DNA of 9,934 nt, from assembly GCA_016278415.1 (NCBI GenBank), contig JADQBV010000332.1, positions 1-9,934 of the forward strand, written 5' to 3'. Below are positions 1 through 6,451 of the stretch, piece by piece; the first letter of the stretch is position 1; every line of letters starts with the position of its first letter. The translations under genes were made by a program, and so were the position numbers. The notes under the pieces are model-generated. The model saw only the letters and a program-made list of their open reading frames with translations, did not search any database and was not told where the DNA came from. The DNA is from Halanaerobiales bacterium. Lineage in GTDB: Bacteria > Bacillota_F > Halanaerobiia > Halanaerobiales > DTU029.

Positions 1-923
1 AGATGCGGGTACCATTAGGTGTAATTGGAATTATTTATGAATCAAGACCTAATGTAACTATCGATGCTGCTGGTCTTTGTCTGAAAGCTGGGAATGCTGT
101 TATTTTACGTGGTGGATCAGAGGCAATTAACTCTAATAAAATTCTAACAAGGATAGCGGCTGAAGCTGCAGTCAATGCAGGACTACCTGACTCTGCTGTT
201 CAGTTAATACAGACAACAGATCGTGAAGCAGTTTCTGTATTATTTGAATTAAATGATTATCTAGATGTTCTTATACCTCGTGGTGGTGCAGGTCTAATAA
301 ATCGTGTGGTTAATGAATCAAAGGTACCTGTTATAGAAACAGGAGTAGGTAACTGTCATGTATATGTAGATTCAGATGCTGATCTTAGAATGGCCCTTGA
401 TATAGTATTTAATGCAAAGACCAGTAGGCCAGCTGTTTGTAATGCAGCCGAGAGTTTGCTCGTTCACAAGGATATGGCTGCTGATTTTTTACCTGAATTA
501 TATGATTTGTTTGAGAAAAGTGATGTTGAATTAAGGGGCTGTCAAAAAACTAAAGAAATTATACCTGACGTAAAAAAAGCCGATGAGAGTGATTGGTCCG
601 CGGAATACCTTGATTATATTATGTCAGTAAAGGTAGTTGATAGTTTCGAAGAGGCAATAGCCCATATTGATAAATATAGCACTAAACATTCTGAAGCAAT
701 TATAACAAATGATTATAGCAGGAGTCAGCGCTTCCTACAGGAGGTTGATGCTGCAGCTGTTTATGTAAATGCCTCAACTCGTTTTACAGATGGGAGTCAA
801 TTCGGTTTAGGTGCTGAGATTGGTATAAGCACACAAAAACTCCATACAAGGGGTCCTATGGGTTTAAATGAATTGACTACAATTAAATACGTTATCTATG
901 GTCAGGGACAGATCAGGGAGTGA
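1..923 (+). CDS. proA: Gamma-glutamyl phosphate reductase (ProA), 5'-truncated by window edge
   Basis: This enzyme performs the NADPH-dependent reduction of gamma-glutamyl phosphate to glutamate-5-semialdehyde, the second step of proline synthesis from glutamate, in the cytoplasm. The reading frame is open from the window edge (first whole codon at base 3). The 306 visible residues match the family from the conserved [16 protein letters not shown] block to the C-terminus. Since ProA is usually about 415 residues, roughly 110 N-terminal residues lie outside the window. Visible family landmarks are [11 protein letters not shown], the LIPRGGAGL segment, and the catalytic cysteine in RPAVCNAAE (the TGT at 438-440). 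The C-terminal block [10 protein letters not shown]...[10 protein letters not shown]...[14 protein letters not shown] is also present. No frameshift or missing catalytic residue is seen. proC follows after 148 bp, and proB is expected upstream but not visible. The stop codon coincides with the first base of a palindromic repeat. Confidence 0.97.
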   Translation, partial: MRVPLGVIGIIYESRPNVTIDAAGLCLKAGNAVILRGGSEAINSNKILTRIAAEAAVNAGLPDSAVQLIQTTDREAVSVLFELNDYLDVLIPRGGAGLINRVVNESKVPVIETGVGNCHVYVDSDADLRMALDIVFNAKTSRPAVCNAAESLLVHKDMAADFLPELYDLFEKSDVELRGCQKTKEIIPDVKKADESDWSAEYLDYIMSVKVVDSFEEAIAHIDKYSTKHSEAIITNDYSRSQRFLQEVDAAAVYVNASTRFTDGSQFGLGAEIGISTQKLHTRGPMGLNELTTIKYVIYGQGQIRE

Positions 924-1055
924 CATCCTCAACACCCGTTCGTTAACACTCACGAAGGAGGATTCCTTAAAGGAACTTGTGAGGTTGGCAGCTGATTAAT
1001 TCCAGTCCATTTATAGTAGGTGAGTTTAAGGTAGATTGATTTAAGCAAGTATTTG
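921..1055. repeat. Palindromic non-coding element, possible IS200/IS605-type end remnant
   Basis: The spacer between proA and proC opens with TGACATCCTC, which provides the proA stop codon, and holds a nested inverted repeat. The outer arms are TCCTC (926-930) and GAGGA (958-962), and the inner arms are TTCGT (939-943) and ACGAA (952-956). A second 13-nt palindrome follows, TTCCTT-A-AAGGAA (963-975). From memory, a GACATCCTC...GAGGATTCC hairpin is a recurrent terminal structure of IS200/IS605-family, TnpB-only (IS1341-like) elements and derived palindromic repeats. No transposase reading frame is present, so this would be a solo end or a MITE-like remnant. The right boundary is a guess. It lacks a U-tract after either hairpin, so it is not a typical terminator. 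Confidence 0.45.
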
Positions 1056-1063
1056 AAGTTTAT

Positions 1064-1072
1064 AAAAAGGTG
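1064..1072 (+). promoter_or_regulatory. Ribosome binding site that sets the proC start
   Basis: AAAAAGGTG ends 8 nt before the ATG at 1081. An in-frame GTG at 1072 overlaps this site and so cannot use it. The ATG at 1081 also gives the typical MKLAIIGLGKMG N-terminus of the ProC Rossmann fold, with no extra residues. Confidence 0.7.
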
Positions 1073-1080
1073 TGATAAAT

Positions 1081-1881
1081 ATGAAGTTAGCGATTATAGG
1101 ATTAGGAAAGATGGGGACTACACTTTTGCAGGGGATGATAAATAGTGGTCTTTATCAGCCTAAAGAGATTGTAGCTTGTGATCTTTATCTAGAAGATATT
1201 GATAGTAATGACGAATATTTTGGTATTCAAACTATGAAGGATAATATAGAAGCAGTTAAGCTGGCTGATACAGTTATTTTAGCTGTCAAACCACAGGTGA
1301 TACCAAAAGTTGCTTCCAAGATAGCTGAATATACTGCTAATAAGCTGATTATCTCTATTGCTGCAGGTTTAACTTTAGAAAATCTTAGTAAGCAATTAGC
1401 TGATTCGGCTCGTATAGTGAGAACAATGCCTAATATGCCGGCATTGGTGGGTGAAGGGGCAGCTGCTTTTACATCAGGATCTGATATTACTGCAGATGAC
1501 CGAAAGATTGTCAAAGATATTCTGCAAAGTGTTGGAGAGGTAGTAGAGGTTGAGGAAAAATTAATGGATGCAGTGACAGGTTTATGTGGTAGTGGTCCTG
1601 CCTATATCTATATGATAATTGAAGCTATGGCTGATGGTGGTGTTCTAATGGGTCTACCAAGATATATGGCTCAAAAACTTGCCGCTCAAACTGTGCTAGG
1701 CTCAGCTAAAATGGTAATGGAAACAGGGAAACACCCTGGTGAACTTAAAGATGCAGTTGCATCTCCTGGTGGAACCACCATTCGTGCTATAGAAAAACTT
1801 GAAGAAAAAGGCCTTCGCTCAAGTTTGATTGAAGCAGTAAAGGCTTCTGCTGAAAAGTCAAGGGAATTGAATGATTTATAA
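1081..1881 (+). CDS. proC: Pyrroline-5-carboxylate reductase (ProC)
   Basis: This enzyme performs the final step of proline synthesis, the NAD(P)H-dependent reduction of 1-pyrroline-5-carboxylate to proline, as a cytoplasmic oligomer. Starting at the ATG at 1081 the protein has 266 residues, the usual family size. The N-terminal Rossmann fold shows the dinucleotide-binding GLGKMG (residues 7-12) and AVKPQ (68-72). The RTMPNMPALVGEG block follows. The C-terminal dimerisation domain has the family signature around GLCGSGPAYIYMIIEAMADG and the SPGGTTIRAIEKLEEKG segment. No damage is visible. It lies 148-157 bp downstream of proA with no terminator in between, so it probably belongs to a pro transcription unit. 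I see no convincing promoter of its own. A strong terminator follows the gene. Confidence 0.97.
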   Translation: MKLAIIGLGKMGTTLLQGMINSGLYQPKEIVACDLYLEDIDSNDEYFGIQTMKDNIEAVKLADTVILAVKPQVIPKVASKIAEYTANKLIISIAAGLTLENLSKQLADSARIVRTMPNMPALVGEGAAAFTSGSDITADDRKIVKDILQSVGEVVEVEEKLMDAVTGLCGSGPAYIYMIIEAMADGGVLMGLPRYMAQKLAAQTVLGSAKMVMETGKHPGELKDAVASPGGTTIRAIEKLEEKGLRSSLIEAVKASAEKSRELNDL

Positions 1882-1919
1882 AAATATAAACTACTGTGAT
1901 TGTTAAACTACTAATTAAT

Positions 1920-1950
1920 AAAACCTCATCATCATGATGGGGTTTTATTT
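1920..1950 (+). terminator. Rho-independent terminator of the proline unit
   Basis: An 11-bp stem pairs AAAACCTCATC (1920-1930) with GATGGGGTTTT (1936-1946), with one G-U pair and a 5-nt loop. It runs into the T-rich tail TTTTATTT. It sits 38 bp after the proC stop and separates the proline genes from the next unit. Confidence 0.88.
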
Positions 1951-1971
1951 CAGAAAAATACTTATCAATAC

Positions 1972-2000
1972 TTGTGTAATAATTAAAAATATGGTAAAAT
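1972..2000 (+). promoter_or_regulatory. Sigma-A-type promoter for the ABC-F unit
   Basis: TTGTGT (1972-1977) and TAAAAT (1995-2000) are separated by 17 bp in an AT-rich context just after the proC terminator. Transcription would start near 2006-2008, giving a leader of about 200 nt before the ABC-F start. The -10 lies inside one arm of a 14-nt inverted repeat (1984-1997 with 2115-2128). Confidence 0.6.
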
Positions 2001-2015
2001 TAGATTATAAAATTT

Positions 2016-2203
2016 AGGAAAGGGTGAATATACTTAAAAGATGCGTATCAATACTTTAACCATTCAGTAATTTAAAATTATTAAGTAAGTTGGTTAGAGT
2101 ATTATAAGTATATATTACCATATTTTTACATATATTTTAGTTATTAGGGAGTTCTCTGCTTTCTGGTCTGTATTCTAACCAACCAGTTAAGGAGGGATTT
2201 TTT
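2016..2203 (+). promoter_or_regulatory. Structured leader of the ABC-F gene, candidate attenuator
   Basis: Three segments can form competing stems. Segment 1 (2050-2062, AATACTTTAACCA) pairs with segment 2 (2091-2103, TGGTTAGAGTATT) over 13 bp with one G-U. This stem is extended by an 8-bp outer stem, ATATACTT (2028-2035) with AAGTATAT (2106-2113). Segment 2 (2089-2102) can instead pair with segment 3 (2170-2183, GTATTCTAACCAAC) over 14 bp with two G-U pairs, ending 6 nt before the AGGAGG at 2190-2195. Segment 3 can also fold on itself through CTGGT (2163-2167) and ACCAG (2182-2186). Long leaders with short ORFs and alternative stems are known upstream of antibiotic-inducible ABC-F genes such as those of Bacillus and Listeria. 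Which fold is ON cannot be read from sequence. Confidence 0.55.
2041..2070 (+). CDS. Possible 9-residue leader peptide in the ABC-F leader
   Basis: ATG at 2041 opens a 9-codon frame encoding MRINTLTIQ and ends at TAA 2068-2070. Codons 4-7 overlap segment 1 of the competing stems, which is the arrangement expected if a stalled ribosome controls folding. The support is limited: the nearest Shine-Dalgarno-like sequence (GGTGA, 2023-2027) is 13 nt away, which is long. A competing frame starts at GTG 2024 (MNILKRCVSIL, ending 2059) right behind AGGAAAGG. Either could be the translated one, or neither. Confidence 0.3.
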   Translation: MRINTLTIQ

Positions 2204-3871
2204 ATGTTGTTAGTAGAAACTAAAGAAGTGAATAAATGGATAGGTGCCAGACAGTTAATAAAGGATATATCTTTTAATATATATCGAGGAGATAAGATTG
2301 GTTTTGTTGGTCATAATGGAACTGGTAAATCTACTTTCTTAAAAATAATTATGGGTCAGGATAAAGAGTTTCAAGGCCAGGTTAAATTAAATGCTAGAGT
2401 GGGTTATTTACCACAGTTTTATGAGTACCCTACAAATCAAACAGTTGAGGAATTTTTTACAGAGCAAAGCTATGATTATGGTAGTTTTCTACGCATGATG
2501 AAGGAGTTTGGCTTTGAAACAAATTTCCTGGATCGACAGATTGAGACTTGTAGTGGGGGAGAGCAGACTAAATTACAATTAATAAGAATTCTAATAGAAG
2601 AGCCAGAATTATTAATTCTCGATGAGCCCACTAATCACCTGGATATTGAAACAAGGGATTGGATAGCAGAATTCCTAAATAAATTCCAGGGGGGAATATT
2701 GCTGGTTTCTCATGATAGGTATTTTTTGGATCAGGTGGTAGAAGAGATATGGGAATTAGAAGAATCAAAAGCAATAAATAATTACACTGGCAATTATAGT
2801 GAATATCGGAAGCAAAAGGAAATTGAAGTAGCCAGGAAATGGCAGGAGTACGAAAAATATCAGGCAGAGCAGAAACGCTTGAAAGAGACAGTACAAAAAC
2901 AACAACAATTTGTTAATAAAGCGGACAAAGGAAGAAAAAGAACAGATTCATTTTGGAGGCAATTGAAGGGTTCTGATAGAAGAACAGGTCGGATGGCCAA
3001 AAGGGTTAAAGCTTTAAAGAATCAAATTGAACAAGTTGAGCATAAAGAAAAACCAGTAAAAAGTAAAAAAATAAATCCTGGGTTTGCAATGAGAGATTTA
3101 CACAGTGAAATTATAATTCAAGGGAAAAATATAAGCAAAAGCTTTAAATCCTGTATAGTACTAAAAGATCTGAATTTTAGTATTTCCAGGGGGAGTAAAA
3201 TAGTTCTCCTGGGTAAAAATGGTGTTGGTAAGTCTGTGTTAATAAAATTAATTCATGGTAAGGTAAAGCCAACACAAGGTGAAGTGATTAATGCGGAGTG
3301 CGTAGACATTGGTTACTTTTCTCAGAAACTTGCTAATCTCCATCAGGATTATACTGTTATTGAAGAAGTGCAGAAAAAGAATTCTGAAATATCAGAGGAA
3401 GTGATCAGGACCTTCCTTGGGTCTATGTTATTTAGGGGAAAAGATGTATTTAAAAGAGTGGGTGATTTAAGTATTGGAGAAAGGGTCAGGGTAGCATTTA
3501 CTATTTTACTACTAAGTAAAGCCAACTTTTTGCTTCTTGATGAGCCCTTAAATCACCTTGATATAGTTTCTCGTGAAAGGATAGAGGAAGCACTTAAAAG
3601 TTACTCAGGTTCCTTTCTCATTGTAACCCATGACAGATATTTTGCCAGGGAAACTGCTAATGAAATCTGGGAATTGAACAGTAATGGTCTGGATTGCTTT
3701 AAGGGAAGTTATAAAGATTTTCTTAAATATAAGCAAGGAGATTTTAAAACTGGCGAGGAATTAGACAATGAATTAGTTAAAATGAAACGGGTTGAATTGT
3801 TAGTCCGACTTGAACAGGCCAGAGATGAAGAAGAAATTGAAAGAATAAATATTGAGTTAGACCAGCTTTGA
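2204..3871 (+). CDS. ABC-F family ATPase, probable ribosome protection/translation factor
   Basis: This 555-residue protein has two ABC ATPase domains and no membrane segments, as in ABC-F factors that act at the ribosomal E site. Several members of the family confer resistance to drugs of the peptidyl-transferase centre. Domain 1 has Walker A GHNGTGKST (36-44), signature CSGGEQ (116-121) and Walker B with DEPTNHLD (140-147). Domain 2 has Walker A GKNGVGKS (337-344), signature LSIGE (422-426) and DEPLNHLD (446-453). Both catalytic glutamates (141, 447) are present. A long, charged, probably helical linker (about 205-295) between the domains corresponds to the region that reaches the tRNA and peptidyl-transferase centre in resistance ABC-Fs. 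A Lys/Glu-rich tail follows domain 2. The start has AGGAGG 8 nt upstream. The structured leader supports an inducible resistance role, but the drug is not predictable here. It could also be a housekeeping-type ABC-F. Confidence 0.9.
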   Translation: MLLVETKEVNKWIGARQLIKDISFNIYRGDKIGFVGHNGTGKSTFLKIIMGQDKEFQGQVKLNARVGYLPQFYEYPTNQTVEEFFTEQSYDYGSFLRMMKEFGFETNFLDRQIETCSGGEQTKLQLIRILIEEPELLILDEPTNHLDIETRDWIAEFLNKFQGGILLVSHDRYFLDQVVEEIWELEESKAINNYTGNYSEYRKQKEIEVARKWQEYEKYQAEQKRLKETVQKQQQFVNKADKGRKRTDSFWRQLKGSDRRTGRMAKRVKALKNQIEQVEHKEKPVKSKKINPGFAMRDLHSEIIIQGKNISKSFKSCIVLKDLNFSISRGSKIVLLGKNGVGKSVLIKLIHGKVKPTQGEVINAECVDIGYFSQKLANLHQDYTVIEEVQKKNSEISEEVIRTFLGSMLFRGKDVFKRVGDLSIGERVRVAFTILLLSKANFLLLDEPLNHLDIVSRERIEEALKSYSGSFLIVTHDRYFARETANEIWELNSNGLDCFKGSYKDFLKYKQGDFKTGEELDNELVKMKRVELLVRLEQARDEEEIERINIELDQL

Positions 3872-3901
3872 GACTAACTCAGGCTCATAAGGGGTGAAAT
3901 T

Positions 3902-4771
3902 ATGCATGAGGTTTTAGCAAAAGGAATTTTGTCTTCTAAAAACGGAATGAATATTTTTCGAGGATGTACCCATGGTTGTATTTATTGTGATTCAAGAAGT
4001 GATTGTTATCAGATGAAACATGATTTTGAGGATATAGAAGTAAAAGTAAATGCACCGCAACTATTAGAAGAATCACTTAGTAAAAAACGGGAAAAATGTA
4101 TAATTGGAACAGGATCTATGTCTGATCCCTATCTACCATTAGAAAAGCAAGTGAAAAACACAAAGAAATGTTTAGAGATAATTAATAAATACGGATTTGG
4201 TTTAGCTATACAGACCAAGTCAAACTTGATACTTAGGGATCTTGACTTGCTGAAAAGTATTAATGAAAAATCAAAGTGTGTTGTACAGATAACCTTAACT
4301 ACATATGATGAAAGATTATGCAAAAAAATTGAACCAAATGTCGCGACTTCAAAAGAGCGATTTGAAGTTTTGAAAATAATGCGGGATAAAGGGATACCGA
4401 CTGTTGTCTGGTTAGATCCAATATTACCTTATATTAATGACACAGAAGAGAATATTAGAGGTTTATTAGCATATTGTATCGAAGCAGAGGTAAAGGCTAT
4501 TCTTTGCTTTGGCATGGGTTTGACATTAAGAAAAGGAAATCGCGAATATTTTTATTACAAACTTGATCAATTATTTCCAGGTATAAAGAAAAAATATATT
4601 AGGAAATATGCTAACTCCTATCAAATATTAAGTCCAAAGAATAAAGAGTTAATGGAAATTACTAAAGATATTTGTAAGAAGAACGATATCCTTCTGGGAA
4701 CAGATAAAGTTTTTGAATATCTACATAAATATGAAAGTCAAAAGGATTATGAACAAATGCGATTGTTCTAA
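3902..4771 (+). CDS. SPL-like (COG1533-type) radical SAM protein
   Basis: This 289-residue protein has the radical SAM cluster motif CTHGCIYC near its N-terminus (C22, C26, C29), which binds a 4Fe-4S cluster and S-adenosylmethionine. The surrounding MNIFRGCTHGCIYCDSRSDCY and the later GTGSMSDPYLPLE (69-81) are typical of the spore-photoproduct-lyase-like COG1533 group, most of whose members have no known substrate. The protein is shorter than true spore photoproduct lyases, and I see no additional cysteine cluster, so DNA repair is not implied. AAGGGGTGA (3889-3897) precedes the ATG. The gene starts 30 nt after the ABC-F stop with no terminator in between, so the two are probably cotranscribed. 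Its role next to a ribosome-acting ATPase is unknown. Confidence 0.88.
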   Translation: MHEVLAKGILSSKNGMNIFRGCTHGCIYCDSRSDCYQMKHDFEDIEVKVNAPQLLEESLSKKREKCIIGTGSMSDPYLPLEKQVKNTKKCLEIINKYGFGLAIQTKSNLILRDLDLLKSINEKSKCVVQITLTTYDERLCKKIEPNVATSKERFEVLKIMRDKGIPTVVWLDPILPYINDTEENIRGLLAYCIEAEVKAILCFGMGLTLRKGNREYFYYKLDQLFPGIKKKYIRKYANSYQILSPKNKELMEITKDICKKNDILLGTDKVFEYLHKYESQKDYEQMRLF

Positions 4772-4818
4772 CAAAAAGAATAATCGCACGAAGTATATTA
4801 ATGTATTGCACGAAATAA

Positions 4819-4847
4819 TTGCATTAAATCGTCTACACTGGTATAAT
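4819..4847 (+). promoter_or_regulatory. Extended -10 promoter of the Uma2 pair
   Basis: TTGCAT (4819-4824) and TATAAT (4842-4847) are spaced by 17 bp, and TGG precedes the -10 to give an extended -10 (TGGTATAAT). The predicted start site near 4853-4855 leaves only about 11-13 nt of leader, just enough for the AGAGGTGA binding site at 4854-4861. Two direct copies of GCACGAA lie upstream at 4786-4792 and 4808-4814, 22 bp apart. Confidence 0.75.
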
Positions 4848-4865
4848 ATTGTTAGAGGTGATTGT

Positions 4866-5633
4866 ATGAAATCGGTAAGTTATAAGGAAGGTCTTGTAAT
4901 AACAGCAACCGAGTTTAAACAGAGCTTAGGAAAATATTTGGATTTTGTGGAAGAACAAAATGATGTGGTTATAACGAAAAATGGTAGTAAAATTGCCCGG
5001 TTAACTCCTTATATAACAGATATTGAACAGTATTTTACAGTGAGAGAAAAGGCGTTGGATTATCAATACGGCGGGAAAAAGGTTTCTTATGAGGAGTTTA
5101 TGGAAATTTACGAAAAAAGCACTTTAAGGATGGAATATATAAATGGAGAAATCTATATTCTAGGTTCACCGAGTATTGGACATCAGGAAATACTTGGCCG
5201 ATTACATCTTATATTTGCTGATTATTTTAAAGAAAAAGAGTGTAGGGTGTTTTTAGCCCCTTTTGATGTCCATTTCAATAAGAAAGATTTTAAAGAACCA
5301 GATGTAATGCAGCCTGATCTATTAGTAGCCTGTGATCTGGAAAATAATGTTACAGAAAAAGGACGGTATATGGGCACTCCGACTTTTACTATTGAGATAT
5401 TATCCGGTAGCACTAGAAATAAGGATATGATTGATAAATTAAATACTTATAGATTATCAGGTGTTATGGAATATTGGTTAATAGATAAAAAACAAGAAAA
5501 TATCATGGTATATAGCTTTAAGAACTATGAAATCGATAAATATAAAATTTACGAAAAGGGAGATATTGCTCAATCAATTGTATTTAATGGGTTATCAACA
5601 GAGACCGGAGATTTGTTTAGTGAATTGATATAG
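4866..5633 (+). CDS. Phd/YefM-like antitoxin domain fused to Uma2-family endonuclease domain
   Basis: The protein has 255 residues. Residues 10-49 look like the N-terminal DNA-binding half of Phd/YefM antitoxins: ITATEFKQSLGKYLDFVEE, then VVITKNGSKIARLTPY. Residues about 73-250 form a Uma2 (PF05685, former DUF820) restriction-endonuclease-like domain. Its putative active-site residues are E90 (in RMEYINGEIY), D151 (MQPDLLV) and E177 (FTIEILS), and it has the conserved SIGHQEIL and GVMEYWLIDK segments. The frame is open from 4713, but that start lies inside the radical SAM gene and adds 51 low-complexity residues. The ATG at 4866 has AGAGGTGA with the correct spacing and a promoter just upstream. 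The Phd half normally binds DNA and neutralises a toxin in trans, so here it may target or autoregulate the nuclease. A second Uma2 gene follows 30 bp later. Nuclease activity and biological role are inferred only. Confidence 0.85.
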   Translation: MKSVSYKEGLVITATEFKQSLGKYLDFVEEQNDVVITKNGSKIARLTPYITDIEQYFTVREKALDYQYGGKKVSYEEFMEIYEKSTLRMEYINGEIYILGSPSIGHQEILGRLHLIFADYFKEKECRVFLAPFDVHFNKKDFKEPDVMQPDLLVACDLENNVTEKGRYMGTPTFTIEILSGSTRNKDMIDKLNTYRLSGVMEYWLIDKKQENIMVYSFKNYEIDKYKIYEKGDIAQSIVFNGLSTETGDLFSELI

Positions 5634-5654
5634 ATATATTAAAATAAGGTTATG

Positions 5655-5660
5655 GGTGAT
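5655..5660 (+). promoter_or_regulatory. Ribosome binding site favouring a GTG start for the second Uma2 gene
   Basis: GGTGAT, with the same 4-nt distance from its GGTGA core to the start codon as in the preceding gene, stands before GTG 5664. The alternative in-frame ATG at 5652 has only AAGG two bases ahead of it, which is too close to work as a normal site. Confidence 0.55.
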
Positions 5661-5663
5661 ATT

Positions 5664-6263
5664 GTGAGTAAAAAAGATAAGAATTTCATAAAGGAAACAG
5701 CCAATAATAAAATATATACATATGCTGATTACTTGAGTTGGACAGATAATAGGAGATATGAATTGATTGATGGTCAGGTTTATATAATGACACCTGCACC
5801 GTCTTCTAGACATCAAAAGATATTAATAGAATTAATTAGGCAAATTTCTATGTATTTATTTGATAAAGAATGTGAAGTCTATAGTGCTCCATTTGATGTA
5901 ATATTTTCAAAAGAAGATGAAAAAAGTTTAGATGCATTAACAGTTGTACAACCAGATATATTAGTCATTTGTGATAAGAACAAGATTAAGAGTAGGGGTT
6001 GTGAGGGAGCGCCTGATTTTATAATCGAAATTATTTCTCCTTCTTCAGGGGGGAGAGATAGAAAAGAAAAGCGGAATCTATATGAAAGACAAGGTGTTAA
6101 AGAATACTGGATCGTAGATTATAATGAAAATACACTAGAAGTCTATTTGCTTAATGAAGATAATAAATATGGGAAGTCTGCTGTATATATAGAAGGGGAT
6201 AAAGTATCTGTTAATATTTTTAGTGATTTGGAGATTGATCTATCTTATGTTTTTAGGGAATAA
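5664..6263 (+). CDS. Uma2-family endonuclease-like protein, stand-alone domain
   Basis: This is a 199-residue single-domain Uma2 (PF05685) protein. The likely active-site residues of the PD-(D/E)XK-type fold are E33 (RRYELIDGQVY), D98 (QPDILVICD) and E122 (FIIEIISPS). The conserved SSRHQKIL and GVKEYWIVDY segments are also present. It is a diverged paralogue of the upstream gene: both share the KEC(R/E)V...APFDV.F pattern and the same motif order, but this copy lacks the Phd-like N-terminus. I prefer GTG 5664 on ribosome-binding-site spacing; ATG 5652 would add four residues. It starts 30 bp after the upstream stop, so the pair is an operon, closed by a strong terminator. Uma2 genes are common and multi-copy in some cyanobacteria and other bacteria and often appear mobile, but their biological function is poorly known. 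Confidence 0.85.
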   Translation: MSKKDKNFIKETANNKIYTYADYLSWTDNRRYELIDGQVYIMTPAPSSRHQKILIELIRQISMYLFDKECEVYSAPFDVIFSKEDEKSLDALTVVQPDILVICDKNKIKSRGCEGAPDFIIEIISPSSGGRDRKEKRNLYERQGVKEYWIVDYNENTLEVYLLNEDNKYGKSAVYIEGDKVSVNIFSDLEIDLSYVFRE

Positions 6264-6302
6264 TTATCTTAAAAGTATTTCTTTATAACTCGATTATATG
6301 AC

Positions 6303-6336
6303 AAGCGACTGGTAAGCCCAGTCGTTTCTTTTATTT
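6303..6336 (+). terminator. Rho-independent terminator after the Uma2 pair
   Basis: A 10-bp stem pairs AAGCGACTGG (6303-6312) with CCAGTCGTTT (6318-6327), with one G-U pair and a 5-nt loop. It is followed by the T-rich run CTTTTATTT. It lies 40 bp past the stop of the second Uma2 gene. Confidence 0.88.
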
Positions 6337-6421
6337 ACCTCAATTTTTAAGAATAGTATATTATAGTTCTAGTCGATGCATATACCCATTTATATAATTT
6401 GTTTACATAGTAAAAAGCAAC

Positions 6422-6450
6422 TTGACATATGATTATACTAAATATATAAT
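6422..6450 (+). promoter_or_regulatory. Consensus sigma-A promoter of the tetR-ABC operon
   Basis: A perfect TTGACA (6422-6427) and a perfect TATAAT (6445-6450) have the optimal 17-bp spacer. Such a strong promoter immediately before a repressor gene normally implies that it is held down by that repressor, and an operator-like palindrome begins at the next base. The start site would fall near 6456-6458, giving a 5' leader of about 195 nt. Confidence 0.85.
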
Positions 6451-6451
6451 G

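Noticed and set aside
1..923. proA as an N-terminally truncated pseudogene starting at ATG base 3
   Set aside because: The first visible codons are an internal conserved block of ProA and the frame is open to the window edge, so the truncation is due to the window.
1036..1066. TTGATT and TATAAA as a promoter for proC
   Set aside because: The spacer is 19 bp and the predicted start would fall inside or after the proC ribosome binding site, so cotranscription with proA is more likely.
1227..1514. Minus-strand frame of 95 codons inside proC
   Set aside because: It lies fully antisense to a clearly conserved gene and shows no recognisable domain or ribosome binding site.
4713..4865. Upstream 51-codon extension of the Phd-Uma2 frame, overlapping the radical SAM gene
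   Set aside because: The extension is Lys/Asn-rich without domain character, overlaps the neighbour, and lies across the extended -10 promoter. The ATG at 4866 has a well-spaced AGAGGTGA site.
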